From Luscinia megarhynchos (Eukaryota; Chordata; Aves; Passeriformes; Turdidae), in contig JAPFBE010000002.1 of NCBI GenBank assembly GCA_034336665.1, positions 20,376,906 through 20,440,905 of the forward strand: a stretch of DNA of 64,000 nucleotides, written 5' to 3'. The first letter of the stretch is position 1, and each line of letters opens with the position of its first letter. The position numbers and the translations under genes are program-made. Below the pieces are notes generated by a model. That model did not search any database and was not told the DNA's origin. It was given only the letters and a program-made list of their open reading frames with translations. Shown here piece by piece: positions 35,085-48,800 of the stretch.

Positions 35085-36150
35085 TGGGTAAAAGTCTGAC
35101 TGCATAGCAGAGCCCAGAGAGTGGAGTTAAATCCATCTGGCAGCTGGCCACAAGTGGTGCTCCCCAGGGGACAGTGCTTTGGGCCAGTGCTGTCTAACAT
35201 TTTTATTGATGATGAGGGGATGGAGAGCACCCCCAGCCGGTTTGCAGGTGACACCAACTTGGGTGGGGGCGTTTATCTACTGGAGGGTAGGAAGATTGCA
35301 GAAGGATACAGATAGGCTGGATTGATGGGCCAAGGCCAATTGTATGAGGTTCAGTAAGTGCTGAGTCCTGCCCTTGGATAACAACAACCCAATGTAGTGT
35401 GACAGGCTGAGGGAAGAGTGTCTGGAAAGCTGAGCAGGGGAAAATGACCTGGGAGTGCTGTTTGACAGCCACTGAACATGAGCCAGGGTGTGCTCTCTTG
35501 CCCAGGTACCATCCTGTGTCAGATACCAGGTACCTGTGTCAGATACAGTGTGGCCAGCAGGAGCAGGGCAGGGATTTTCCTCCTGTACAAATGAAATCTC
35601 CCCCTGCATCTCCCTCTGCTGAGGCTGCACCTCAAATCCTGTGTCCAGCTCTGGCCCCTCACTACAAGGACATGGAGGGGCTGGAGCGAGTCCAGAGAAG
35701 GGCAGTGGAGCTGGGGAAAGGGTCTGGAGCACAAGTCTGATGAGGAGTACCTGAGGAAGCTGGGGCTGTTTAGCCTGGAAAAAAGGAGGCTCAGGGAAGA
35801 TCTTACTGTTCTCTACAATTACCTGAAAAGATGGTGTAGCACAGCAGAGCTTGGTCTCTTCTCCCTGGCAACATGTGACAGGGTGAGAGAAAATGGCCTC
35901 AAGTTGCACCAAGGGGAGGTTTAGATCAGACACCAGGAAAAATGTCTCCACTCAAGGGGTAATCAGGTATTGGAACAAGCTACCCAGAGAAGTAGAGGAG
36001 TCACTATCCCTGAAAGTGTTTAAAAAATGAGTAGACAGTGAATTTTGGCATATGGTTTAATGGTCACCATGGCAGTGATGGTTTAATGCCTGGACTCAGT
36101 GATCTTAGAGGTAATTTCCAACCTAAACTATTCTATCATTCTATGATTTA
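35085..36150 (+). mobile_element. Degenerate CR1 LINE, 3' part with reverse-transcriptase remnant
   Basis: Forward orientation. The left part translates to a decayed CR1 ORF2 C-terminal reverse-transcriptase segment (GPVLSNIFIDDEG at about 35180-35218, RFAGDTNLGGG at about 35240-35272). The expected FADD-type catalytic pair reads FAGD, so the active site is broken. The remainder follows the CR1 sequence through GTCCAGAGAAGGGCAGTGGA, CCTGGAAAAAAGGAGGCT, GGCCTCAAGTTGCACCA and GATCTTAGAGGTAATTTCCA to TTCTATCATTCTATGATT at the 3' end. Several internal deletions and an approximately 24-bp local duplication (35504-35546) are present. It is an inactive, old copy. Confidence 0.9.
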
Positions 36151-39100
36151 TCCTTCTAGTAACTGCAGTAACAGCTAAGCTGGAGAAGATGAAGTACAGC
36201 AGAGGAATAATAACATGTATAAAGGGGGTGGAAAGAGGTCAGAAAAAGGGAAAATCTTTGGCTGGCATGATGTTGCTGGTTGGGTTTGTCACTATCAGTC
36301 TTATAAATTATTACAGGTACTTTCTATTAAGTCAAAAATATTACAAACAAGCTGAAGAAGGTTGGTGATAACTTAAATTTGAGAAATATCAGCACAGGGG
36401 GAGCTCGGGTTAAAAAGAAAAAACTGACTCAGCTTCAAGTGTGCCATCAGCGAAGAGTTGAGAGTCAAGAGGAAAAAGCTTGAGATAATTCACTTAGAGA
36501 CTGAAAACAAGAAGCTCACTGTATTCTGAAACAACTGGTGTAAAGAAGAACCTGGAGGTATGAGTTCATCACAGGTGACTGTGAATCAGAAGTGTTATGC
36601 AACCATGAAAGCAAACATAATCATAGCATGTGTAGAATGAGCTTCTTCCAGCAAAGGTATGGGAGTATTACTGCTAGAATATGAGACACTAATTGATGGG
36701 TCTTTTATTTCAAATCCTGTACTCAAAAACTACTCTTGGTAGTGCTGTTAAAAGAAAACAAACTGGATTTGGGGCATATAAAGAGAAAAGCTGTAAGGAT
36801 GGTCAAGGGATGTGGAAGCATAACAACACAAGGAACAATTTTGTTTCTTTAGTAAACCATACTAAAACTTGGGAGGTGAAACAACTATGTGCTATACCAT
36901 CACTTGGGAGAAGATGCTACAGCACCATTGAAAGAAAGAACTATTTAAGTGAGGTACAGTGGTGTAAGAGCTGAGTGATGTATGCTAAAAATGCCAGTAC
37001 AATGGGATGTTAGAAGAAAATTCCCACCTATAACATCAGGCAGGTTCTGGACTGCTGTACTGTGGGATTAGCTGGGGCTAAACATCCTCATGACTTTTAA
37101 TGTGCAGTTAATGAAAAGGGTTTTGCGATGTGATACCTGCTACAGAGACAAAGGGCAAGTGTCTCCCAGCTTGCTGTTAACAGCGTGGCTACACCACGAG
37201 CATCAGCATCTGGTAATGCTCTCACTCTTCTTAACGATTTAATATCTTAAATTTATATCATACTTTTCAACCCAAAGGATCCCAAAGCACTTAAAAATTG
37301 CAATTGATGTGCAGTCTGTGAAGAGAGGGCTTAATTCACTGCAGAAACAGGGCTGCAGCACAGGTGAGAGGCAGCAGCTGTTTAAAGCGTGGTTATGCTC
37401 AAACTATAAAAAAGTGTTTACATTTTATAATAGGAAGACCAAAGTGGTCTTTTGGGGGAGAAAATATTTTTACTGGAAAAATGTAAGTGCTCTGTATTTC
37501 CTATTTGCTTCTCTAGGCAGGAGTTCTGCTGCTGATGTCATGGAGGGACCAAGGTGCAGCAATCCTAGTAGAAAGAAGGTAAAAACATTTCCCCTGTTCA
37601 TGCTTCTACTACCCATGAAAATAAATTTGCTATGTGTAATGTTGCAAAGTCATCACTACATTCTTATTTTAAAGGGTTTCCTGCCTTCCTCAGGGGATAT
37701 TATCTTGTGAGATTCATTAGGGCTTGTTCAAACTAATCCCTCTTAATCAAGGTGCATACTGAAATATGCTTGTGCAGGATCCATCAATGGGTGGGACAAG
37801 TTCAGGCTACCTTCCCTGCAATGAGTGAAAACTCAAAAAATCAGAATGGACCTTTGCAGGCTACATACAAAGGTGACCAGCTGTCAACCCAAACTTTCAA
37901 AAATCATGACATTGGTTTATGAGTAGAATGATGCTATGTTCCTTCTACTGTGACTCTGGGATTGTTTTGATTTGCCTGTTTTAATAAAAACTGAGATTTT
38001 TTTTCCTCCCACTGAAGGAATGACATAGAATCATACTATGTAAAATACAGCCATGACTTTTCAGAACTGTCCTGTGGCTATCTTTCACCAAAAGTGACTG
38101 GAAAGAAATGTGTGAGCTTATAAGGGCACCAGTGTAGGAGGTAAAACTTCCCATCACCAGGTTCTGTTTGGTTTTTGAAAACAATCAGGAGAGTACACTG
38201 GTCATTCCATTATCACATACAAGTGAAAACAGATGTATTAAAGTCAATTTTCTGTGAAAAGAAATCCCAGTGCAATTGTGATTCTCTACAGCTATAAAGC
38301 AGGAGTAACACAGAAACTGAAGAGAGATAAATATTGGTACTGGTAACACCTGACCAACAGGTAAATTGCTACTTATCACAGGCTCAAGGTCTGTTGACCT
38401 AGAAGGTGCAAAATGAGCTCTTCTTGAAGGATTTTCAGTAAAAATTCAGCATACTTATATGTTCAGAGCAATCTGAAATCCAGGCAAGGAGAAATCAATG
38501 TTGTGTCAGGCTTGGAAATAACTTTTTAAAAATAAGCCAAATTAAGAAATTCCCCTTTAATTGTAAGGAAAGAGCTGAATTAGTCATAGAGGTGTCTCTT
38601 GCATGGCTTTTTTATTTTTTTTCCTCCCTTTCTTCCACATTCCATAGTTACAAACGGAGAAGTCATCTACAGGTCACACCACTGCCTCTGGTGCTACTTA
38701 AACATTTTCTAAAAATGTATCTTCGCACCAGCAACACACACAACCCATGCAGGTTGGATTTGCATGAGCAATGCTATCTGAGCCCCCAGTTGCCATTCCA
38801 CTCCCCTTCCTCCTCCTGGCTCCCATATTTCCATATTGCCTGGCTGTCATGGAACTGCTGTGGGGTTTGGGGAGGTTTCAGACAAGCTCACTCCGTCCCA
38901 GGAGACTCTGCTCCCAGTGAACCCATGCTCCTGACATGACTTCAGGCCACTGGCCTATGCAACCAGGGCTTCCTTCCAAGCAGGAAGAGATGATAGCAGA
39001 GCAGTAAGGATGGTCCCAGCACAGTGTCACCAAGCAGATCACCGAGAAAACATGTCACAGGAAAAATACTTCCTTGTTTTGGGCTGCTGGTGGGCTCAGC

Positions 39101-42100
39101 TCTCTCCCATTACTGAGCTGCCAGGGCCTTATTGAGCCTTTAATGAAGGCTTCCCAGTGGTGTTCCTGGGCCATGTGTGTCCACCTGCACCTCCTTTTTC
39201 TCTCCATCTCAGGACAGAGCTGAAAAGCTGTATCCTGCAACTTAGTGTGTTGGAGAGGTTCCTCTTGCCCCCAGCCCCTTTTTGTATGAGCCTGGATGGA
39301 ATGGAGGAAGAATGGGACCTGGAGGCTCCACCCCTGGCCCCTCAGTCTCTCCTGGGGTGTTATTTCCCCATCATGTCTCAGCTGCTTCCAAAAGAAAAGT
39401 GTGAACAGTTTAGAAAGCTCTAATCCCACTATTTTATAGCTGGGACTCAAAACAAATAGGTTGTTTCACCTTTGCCATGTGGATGTGTTCTGCCATTCTG
39501 GTGAACATTCACCCCAGCCTGGTCAACTCATGTGCCTTTGAAAAAACAATAAAGTGTCAGTTTGTACGTGCCCAGCACAGATCTACTGAGGATGGATAGC
39601 TTAAATTTCTAGGCAGTCCAACATCCATGAAACATCTCACTTGCTCTGGGTATTGGCTAGACAAAGCAAGTAATCCCTGAAAAAATAAGATCTTGTAATG
39701 CTTGCATTACCAAGTTTCACGATGTTTGACTTTGTATCTGAATAAGGTTCCTTCAACTCACGAGTGGTTACTATTTTTTAAATGTTTTTCTAGTGCATTT
39801 TCTAGTGTATTTTTGTTTCTCTGTGTACACAGGCAGACAGACAGGCAGTTTCTGTTTTGTAAAGCAGAAGATTCCTGCATGCTCTGCTTGCTTTAAAAAG
39901 AGTCTATTTTCAAGAATGAACTGGCAGACAACTCTGTTTGTTGGTTCATAATATTGCAAAGGGAAGATAGGAAATCAGTGATTTTGCCTAAGGGAGCAAC
40001 TTAAGTATAAAAAGAAGAGAGGGGAAAACCAGACTAAAAACCTTTACAAAACCTTCATTTTGAACTAGAAACAAAAAGTGATCCCAAACTGTCAATTACT
40101 GAAGCATGTGAATACTATTTAGAACACATTTTAAAAATTAAAACTGAAATACCTCGGACCTAATTTTAAACAGGTTTTGCACGGTGTGACACCATTGATG
40201 TCAGCAGAATAATTTCCAAGTTATAAATTTGTTAACATAAGGTTAGTGCAAGGTTGCAGTGGATGAGAATTGCTTTGAAAGCACTGTATGAGATGGAAGG
40301 CTGTATGCTGATGTTGAATAACCTGCTAGGAGATAGTTTGCTTTCTGCCTACACAGCCAAGCTACACATTAATTAATGCTACCACAGAGACTGTCATCTC
40401 CTAAGGCACAGACCAAAACAGTAATATTCTAACATTAATAATGATTAATATTCTCTCTTATGAATATTGTTCAAATAAAAGGATGTTGTATTTTAATACA
40501 CATTTACCAAGACCATGTAAAACACAAAGTGCCTGATTTATTTGCTGTTCTCCTGCCAAACACAGGTAATGATTGGTAAATAACTTTGAGCTGATGAACA
40601 AAGATAGGGGGTTACGTCTTTAGAAAGCAATAGCAGCCTCCTCAGAAATTTAATTTGGCTATGGTTCAAAAAGCCAATGTAAACAGCCTAGACAACCATA
40701 TTAAACACAGCTTATTCACACTTTTGGCCCACAAGAGTCGATGAAACAGTGCTCAGCAGTCTGTTTCTGCCTCCTCAGATACACAGGCACCCATGCAGTG
40801 CCAGATGTTAAACACACAGCACGAGCCTCGGATGAGGCAGCAGCACAGAGCATCTCTGAACCTCAGACATCAACCAGGCAGGTACTTTACAGGCTCCCTA
40901 ACTCCTTCAGGACTTTGGGTAGCTGCAGAAACACTTCCAGCTCTTGCAGATTCCTGCACTGAACCAGTGAAACAGCACCCAAAATACAACCTCAGCATCA
41001 ATACTGAACACTGGAAAAACTCCAGAGTTGAGCTGGACTCAGCTCCAGAGGTGATGGTTGAGCATAGGACAAATACTAGGTCACAGAAACCAAATTAAGA
41101 GTGGAAAGTGGAACAAAGGCTCTAAGTTGAATTGTTACCTATGTAAACTAGGGCTGCATTTATTACTTGGGAATGAGGAAGAAGGTGGAAATACTGTGTT
41201 TCCATCAGTTCAACAACAAGCAGAACAGGGAACAGCATATTGCACTTGTAGGGTAAAACAGGCACAGGAGCGTGGAGAAGAGAGGGTTGGAGTGCTCACA
41301 GAAATAGTGCAGGAATTAAGAATACAAAGCAAAGGAATTACTAGATTATGCAAAGTGAGAGGGCAAAACAAAAGAACAAATACTTGATGCTGATATCATG
41401 GGAGCAAACAGTAAACCCTGGAAGAGTTGCAGGGTCAAGATAAACTGAAGAAAAGCCAGATTTTAATGACGTTTTATATAATAGCTTTTGAATGGTGACA
41501 ATGATATTTTAAGTAAAAGATAGCTTTGGTTATAACTGTACATGCAATGTAATGCATTGAGAAAAGCAGTGAATTTTTAACAAAGGACATCTTAAGAAAC
41601 AAAACGATGCCAATTATGTTACAGAGTTCAGGAGACTGGAATACGACAAAATGAAAAGATGTTGCCTGAAAAAAAATAATTCAGAGAAATGTAGAGGATT
41701 CAAAAACAGGAAAAGAATTAATAGATAAAGGAATAACTAGGGAAAAAAAAAACAACCTGATTTCACAGATTTGAAAAGGCAATAGTGTTCTTGGACCAAG
41801 AGTACTACAACGCCCAGTGTAATACATTAGAATCTCAGGAATGAAAAATAAAGGGAGATGCAAGCAGCAATGGAAAAATATAATGAAGAATTGCATGCAA
41901 TACAAAGGTTCATAGAGGAACAATGTTCCAAATCTGATAGATGTTAGAAAGCAGTGGCAAGATTTAATTCCCACCCACTGCTACCACAAACAGTAATTGA
42001 AGTAAACAAACAAACAACCTCTTGTTCAATTATTCAGGCCAGTTAATTTAGAGTTGTTTGTTTGTGGCAGGAGATGGAGATCTCTTGTTGATATAACTGA

Positions 42101-42899
42101 AATCATGCCAGTTAGAAGTCAAATCCTGCCCTGCTAGACATAACTTGGGGTTTGGAGAATCATGTTACATGTCTCAGAGAAAACAACCAGCCCAAACAGC
42201 CCTCAGAGATGCCAGGCCTTGTGAGGGAAACTCATATTCTCTGCTGCACTTTCTGTCTGAATTCATGCTGCAGTCCTTGTTTCAAAAACACCACAATCCA
42301 AATCTTTCTGAAGCCTCAAGATCTCATGTCCTTTGTAGCACAGGGACTGTAGCTTCCCCTAGCATTTTGATGTGTAAATAACATTTATTCTTTCATTTCC
42401 CCCACTGTATTTCAGTGTGGCACTGAGTTACCATCCTGACTTATTTTCTCTCTTTCTCATCTCTTCTTTAGGTAACTGTACACTGCATGTGCTGCACACT
42501 GGCTAAAAATAAACATAATGTCAGAGTTATATCCAATACTGTCTTTGATTGAAGCACCATGCCCTGCCTTATCAAAGACATCAAGTTCCTACTCTGTAAT
42601 TTCCCATTTCTAGTTACCGCCTTCTGATGTATATCTGCTTTTTGCACCATGGTATGATTCGGAGAATACACTTCAGTTTTCTTGCAAGTTGCTAAAAATA
42701 GCAAAGAGTCTGTCTAGTAGAGACACCCCATTCTCAAAATCTCCCTGAAGACAAAAGAACAACTCCCACATTTTCAGGATGGACTTGTTAGTGGGTGTAG
42801 TTCTCCATTTCCCCATTCCATCTTTATGCCAGTGTAATTAAGTCAATGGGGCTTACATCAAGATAAAACTGAAGAGCATAATGCAAAGATGAGTCAGAG
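36151..42899 (-). other. GMDS intron segment, no gene recognised
   Basis: AT-rich intron. A short GC-richer stretch occurs at about 38740-39340, and a TTTTCTAGTG(C/T)ATT duplication lies near 39786-39812. Open frames such as plus 37309-37710 and plus 41058-41387 have no recognisable domain. No LINE or LTR copy is recognised. Confidence 0.6.
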
Positions 42900-43290
42900 C
42901 CCACATGCTACAAAATGTAAGAGGACCGTTTCACAGCAGGATTATGAGAATTTGGAACTCGCTTATCAGAAAACACGCGCTTCAAAGTGATTCCTGATCA
43001 TCTTTGGAATTGACATTACAAAATCAGCATAGGTTTGTTCTATTGTTAGTCAAATCAAAACTGGGGAGGAAACATGCCAATGCAAACCTCATGAAAGATA
43101 TCTCATATTTACTCTCGAACAATGATCTGGTCTTCAGGAAGGGGAAAAAACTTACAAGATTGACAATGGACTACATTGTTCTTTGATGTTGCAGCATGGA
43201 CAAATCACAGGTGTATTACGTAAATACCTGTCAAACTGACAATTAATATCAATTAGGCTTTAATCTGACATATTACATTGGGCGCAGCAA
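42900..43290. promoter_or_regulatory. Candidate regulatory element with TTACGTAA palindrome and TAAT cluster
   Basis: The right part contains TTACGTAA at 43216-43223, a perfect C/EBP or PAR-bZIP type palindrome. It is nested in GTATT-ACGTA-AATAC, with outer CAGGT and CCTG. Closely spaced homeodomain-like sites follow at 43240-43265 (AATTAATATCAATTAGG). The left part has CTTATCAG and ACACGCGCTTC near 42962-42983. Function is inferred from motifs only. Confidence 0.3.
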
Positions 43291-45050
43291 ATGCAAAATC
43301 TGTTCAAAGTAGATTGTAGATATGTACCCTTCAATTAGACATGAGGGAGGAGGAAATTCAACTCTCTGGGAAAGCACAGAATTTAACTCCTGAACTGCTA
43401 GAGATCTGTGTGGATGAAATTCAGCCTTGTGAAGCTGGCTGGTCCAAAGCTTTTTTGATTTGCAATTGCTCCTTGCAATTTCAAAAGTGTAAGGGGCATT
43501 TAAGTGGTCAAGTGAGAAGAAGCTGTTCCTCCTCTCTCTATACACACACACAGTCTCAACTGTGTAGTGTTTAGCAGCTTCTTTTTTTGACACATAGAAA
43601 AACAAGAATAGAGCAAATAAGAGAGAGATCTCTCTGGATAAGACTCCTGAAGCAATCATTTTGGAGTTGGGAAGTAAGAGAGTATTCACAAAGCTACACA
43701 GGAGATGGAAAAAGGCACTTTCATGGTGTGTCCCAGAGCTGGAAACTGGACTAGAAGAATATATATTTCTTCATTTACATAGGTAAGACCTACTGATACA
43801 GCTTCCCCAGATTTGGTATGTAAGTGTGATCAATTCCCTGTGTTCAATATACCTTTGGGATTTTTTTCAGGCTTTGCAACATTAAACAGATCCCTAAATC
43901 ACTACAGTCGAAATCACCATACAATAATTTCTCCTCAAAGTGAGCAACTGCAAATTCATTACCAAAACTGAACCAACAGTTTATGCTACAATGGATTTTC
44001 CTGGGGTTAATGAGACAGAGAAGTAAAACACTCAGTAGACAGATTCTCAGCAAGATTCTCAAGCAAGCCACAACTGCTGTTATGACTAAATATGTCCAAA
44101 CCTCAAAAGAAAGCAGACATGACTACAATATTTTGTGGCATATGAAGAACACATAAAGGAGGCTAAAAGCACAATACTTGTTGTCCCTCTAGAGAAAGCA
44201 TCTAACCTGTTTCATAGCTTTCTTCATATACTGTGAACCTGCTTCCCCATTTTAAATTAACCTTTTCATGTTATTTATAATCTCATATATTGCCTCCAAA
44301 AGAGGATGCTGACTAAATTTTTATACAGAATTATTTTTAATGCTGTGAAAAGTTCTTATCCATGGAAGTTTCCTGAGAAAAGAGAGCTAGCTGAAAGAAA
44401 ATACACAACTTCTCATTAGTCCTAAAATATGCAGGTGGAACCCTGTCTCTTGCCAGTCATCAACATAAGTGAAAATTTTCATTCATCTGACATCCCACTA
44501 GTCATGCCTCAAATTCATATGAGGCTTGGAAATGCAAACCTTCAGCAGGATGCCTTTAAATCAGCAGGTATGCTCTGTAACAGATTTGCAAAAGAATTAC
44601 ACTTTTAAATAACTCTACTCTCATTTAATAAACATTAGACAAAATCTCAATAATTTTAATCAGGGCTGAACTAATGAATATAATTGAAAATATCCCCTTT
44701 CATTTGAGAATGTAAACACTCTTCCATCCAGTGATTTCATACCATGAGATGATGCTACACATTGCTTTCTGAACCCAAGGATGGGAATGACTCTCTACCT
44801 CTCAACTCAGAAGGTTGGGGACCAACCAGGGAAATACATCATAGCTTTATTTTCAATATAAAGGAAGGAGGCAAAAAAGAAATGTGTGTATCCTGGTGAT
44901 TAACTTATAGTATTTATTAAATATAAACTAGATTGAAGAAAAGGAGAAAAATGAGAACTTTACACTCTAACAAGAAAGCCACAGCTATATAAGAATATGG
45001 AACTCATATTTTCAGTTTTCTGTTTCCACAACAGATGCTAAATTCTGCTG

Positions 45051-45051
<1 letters not shown>
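43291..45051 (-). other. GMDS intron segment, no feature recognised
   Basis: AT-rich intron with no exon or known repeat recognised. Confidence 0.6.

Positions 45052-45082
<31 letters not shown>
45052..45082. repeat. Poly(T) run, T31
   Basis: Thirty-one consecutive T residues on the plus strand (A31 on minus). There is no recognisable retroposon body to the left or right, so it is probably a simple homopolymer expansion. Confidence 0.97.
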
Positions 45083-45086
<4 letters not shown>

Positions 45087-45262
45087 TGAGGTATTGTTGA
45101 CTTTGGTGACTTTCTTATGTGAAGGAAAGAAAGAAGAATTTAACAATTCCTTGACTGACTCTGGAGATGTTCAGCTCATGTCATGGCTAACTCAGTCTCT
45201 GTTGGAACAATGATTATCTATGTTAAAAACGTCACATGTTATATATGTTTAAAATGTTATCT

Positions 45263-45316
45263 AAAGATAAAGATAAAGATAAAGATAAAGATAAAGATAA
45301 AGATAAAGATAAAGAT
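45263..45316 (+). repeat. (AAAGAT)9 hexanucleotide microsatellite
   Basis: Nine perfect tandem copies of AAAGAT. Each junction creates AGATAA, the WGATAR consensus of GATA factors, on the same strand every 6 bp. The overlapping short frame encodes repeated Lys-Ile and is not taken as coding. Confidence 0.97.
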
Positions 45317-45699
45317 AACTGCTTTACAGGCTTTCATACACCTTTATAATACGCCTTTGGCTGCTGTCATAGGATTTTTGACAAAACATTCAGGAACAAT
45401 AAAATCCCTCTTCCTTCTTCAACTTGCCATTCCTAACTTCCTTGTTGACTTCCAGTGTGGTAGAAAACCTACTATGAGATATTATTTTTCCTTCATTTTA
45501 TGATGTGGACCTCCAGAGCAGGGAGATGGAGCACGCCTGTGTCCCTTGAACTTTTGAACGGCACTGGAGTAATTCCTGGCCTCACCTTCTGGAGACACCT
45601 CTCCTGCAGCCTCTGTGTAACAGTAGGGGAAGCTTTTCATTCCACTTTGTGCTTTCACAAAGCAATTCAAGCTGCTGCCCTGACACGTCTGAGGGAAGC
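45317..45699 (-). other. GMDS intron segment
   Basis: A transition from AT-rich sequence into the GC-richer patch to the right. No gene is recognised. Confidence 0.5.
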
Positions 45700-45880
45700 A
45701 GGAGGAGGGCTCTTGCCAGACAGCCACCCCATGGTATGCAGCCGCCGGCCGCTCCCTGCTCCCAGAGCCCGCAATTCCACGCCCGGGTGGCGGCTGCTGC
45801 CAGCCCTGTGCACGGCTCCCAGGCCAGGGGGAGGCAACCACCACACCACCCAGCTCTGCCATCACGTCATATGGATAAGG
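45700..45880. promoter_or_regulatory. Small GC/CpG-rich patch with CRE-like site
   Basis: A local GC-rich stretch (CAGCCGCCGGCCGCTCC near 45739, CACGCCCGGGTGGCGG near 45778) in AT-rich intron. It ends with ATCACGTCATATGG near 45861, which reads TGACGTGA (CRE-like) on the minus strand. It may be a small regulatory element. Overlapping open frames on both strands show no recognisable product. Confidence 0.35.
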
Positions 45881-48800
45881 AAAAGGAGGGGAAAAAAAAA
45901 TAAAATAAAGGGCTTTAACAAGAATGCACATCTTTAGAGTGTTTTCAAAATAAAAATACCATTCAAATAAACGGTGAGCTGCCTAATTAGTTAAGCTGCC
46001 CCTTAGTATAGTTAATCTCAGGGTCTCAAAGCTGATCACATTGAAGCTAATCACCATATTTCAAGTATGAGTTGGAGCAACTATTCCTGAAATCCTTATT
46101 TTCCCCAAACCATCATTATTTCTCTTTCTGTCCTCTGTCTCTCAGTATAATGACTATTTTCCAGTATAATGATGGCTGTCACTGATCAAAGTTACAGTAA
46201 AAAATAAGCTAAGTCACATATACCCTATGACCTTTAGATGTTAAATGAAGAGAAGTTACATGACACTACACTATGAAAGCAATCTGACAGAGAGAAAATT
46301 CAAAGTTTTGCTACATTTGTTAGAGCAATGTATAGCATCATCTGTTATTATTGTGTAGCTTCGTGGCCAAAAAGTAACCTGAGGAAGATTCATTCCACAG
46401 ACTTCATATGAAATATGAGCTCAAGCCTAGGTAATATCCACCCTCCCACTTCATGATGAGCAGAAATTCTGGGATTCACAAAGGCTTTTCTAGTGAGCCA
46501 AGTCCAAAGCAAGCAGCATTCCCAGGAAAACCCACATCACGGGACAGGCAGTAATGGCTACTGCTGCTTCCTCCCAGCAAGAGATGTATGGCAGCCCTTG
46601 ACAGTGACCCAGAGAGAGCAGTGTGCTATATGTCACAAGGACAGAGGGGATTTAGTAAGTTTGGGGAGGAGAGAAAAGGGATTTTTCTGGGCAGAGCAGA
46701 TCAGGGTTCACTTATCATCAATCTATAAAACCACAGCCAGACCCTTGGACCAGCTTGGTGACACTTTAGGGCCACTGGCCATTGTTATATTATCAGTATG
46801 TGACAATACAAGGCATGAACAGTGCACTGGAGTGGCCTCACCTTAGTGCAAATTATTGCACTTATTTGACATTTTTTGTCTGCAGTGCTCATATTTCAAG
46901 TCCATCACCCACTGTGTCAAGTATGAACTACATTTTAGAACAGCTCATCAAAAACATCAACAGTCTAGTGCAGATACTCTTTTATGTACCTTTCCACAAA
47001 CTATGACACACGTCAGCTGGGTTACTTTGCAGAGCTCTGCTATTTGCCTTATTTTAATCCTTGCTCCACAATGTACTCATAACTTCAGAGTTGTTTTCCC
47101 AGTTTAATAAGGGAAAACTGCAAGAGCTTCTCTTCCATGTTTTGAACAAGGAATTTTTTTTAACTCGGGGTTCCCCAAGAGCAGAGCACTGCTTCTGCAG
47201 AGGTCTGCTGCACCTAAAGGCAAGGCAGTCACCTTATTGGAAGCAAACTTGTATTTTACTTTGAGGTGTCTTTTCCTTCCAAGATGAATTGTAACGTTCT
47301 CGGCATCAATGCAAGGATTTTGATTTTCTTTCAGCTGACGAAAACCAACCAAGCTCTTACATACTGTACACACCTACAAACATGACCCAAGCAGATGGAT
47401 TGAGTTTATGGAAAGCCATCAGCTAAGCTGAGCAGTGATTATGAATAATGGATCCCAACCCCTATCAGTAGCTGAACTGAAATACATTCACCTAAACCAC
47501 TTTTGCATTCTAGAAAGGAATTGCAAAGGAAACATTGTTAAGGTTGCTGTAATTAAGTTCCCTTTTAACATATTTAAAATATACTAGGCACACAATCTTG
47601 GGTTACTTAACTGGTACCACCAGTTCAGACTATCACCTATTCTGTGGTTTTGCATGCATATCCCACATCCCCCTCAAAGCTTTTAACCCATTACTAGTTA
47701 TTATTTTGCAGGAATATGATACATAAATTTAAACATGTCAGACATAGTGTTCAACACTCCTAATGATCTATTACTCTCATGTTATTGAAGTCCCTGAGGA
47801 AGTTTGGCAGATGTCATTCAATCATCAAGCTATCATTACTGCATTTTAGCTTTAATCTAAAGTGCCTAAGAGCTTTCTGCTTCTTAATTCATATTCTATC
47901 TCTCTTAAGGAAAAAAAAAAGGGTGGGGAGAATGGGTAGAAATAGCTCACCTTAACTGGCCTAGAGTTTGTCATATTTGGGGAACACGTTTATTTTCCAA
48001 ACAAGATTACTTTTTCTTGTTTCAGTTATAAATCTGTTTCCTCTAACGTTCCACTGATATCTCAGTAACTTAGTTAGTATCAATCTAGAATATGTTTTAA
48101 AAAGATATGGAAACACAAAAAACTTCAAAAAGCAAGTGTTTTTGATCCAAATCTTCCCAATATATGAAAAGTGCAAAGTTAACAGTTTGTGCACAAATGA
48201 GTCATTACCTATGACTCTATCTTGCAGACTGCCTATTTATTAGTATCTCATTTTCTGATGACCTCTCCCAGGAAATTCAGAGGCCTAAGATTATTAAGTA
48301 CGAGCACAGCTTTGTGAATACCTCGCTGTTTGGGTACTTTGCTGCCTCTCTTGAGGACAAGATTCAGACTGTTTGTTGTAGGCAGCAATACCTCAAGCAG
48401 TGATTCAGGATGTCTGTTTTCCAGAGCTCTAAATTAATCTGGGCCACCACAGACACGTACAAATCCAGTTGCAGTTCTGTGGGCTGGAACACATCCAGTG
48501 CTCAAAGAAACTCCATTTCAAGACAGGTAAATCCTAAACACAAGGACCCTTATGCCCCATGGCTTATACATGCTGCCCAACTTGAAACCAGCACACAGCA
48601 GGTGCTGTGGCTGCAAGGGATGATAGCCAGATTTTGTGCAACAGTTTCAACGTGCATTAGAAGACATGGGAAAACTGGGTTCAGTTCCCAGTCAGCATTG
48701 TGGTGGGCAACATTTTTTTCATATCTAATTTCTACAATTTTTTAATGCAATTTTGCCTTTTACCTTTTTGTCCCATCCAATCAATACAGAGAAGAGGTCA

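Noticed and set aside
38022..38050. CATAGAATCATA resembling a reverse CR1 3' tip
   Set aside because: Fewer than 15 bases match and no CR1 body follows.
45183..45503. 106-codon frame with Lys-Ile repeats
   Set aside because: It translates the AAAGAT microsatellite.
46493..46846. 117-codon plus-strand open frame
   Set aside because: No recognisable domain and no splice support; a chance open frame is the simpler reading.
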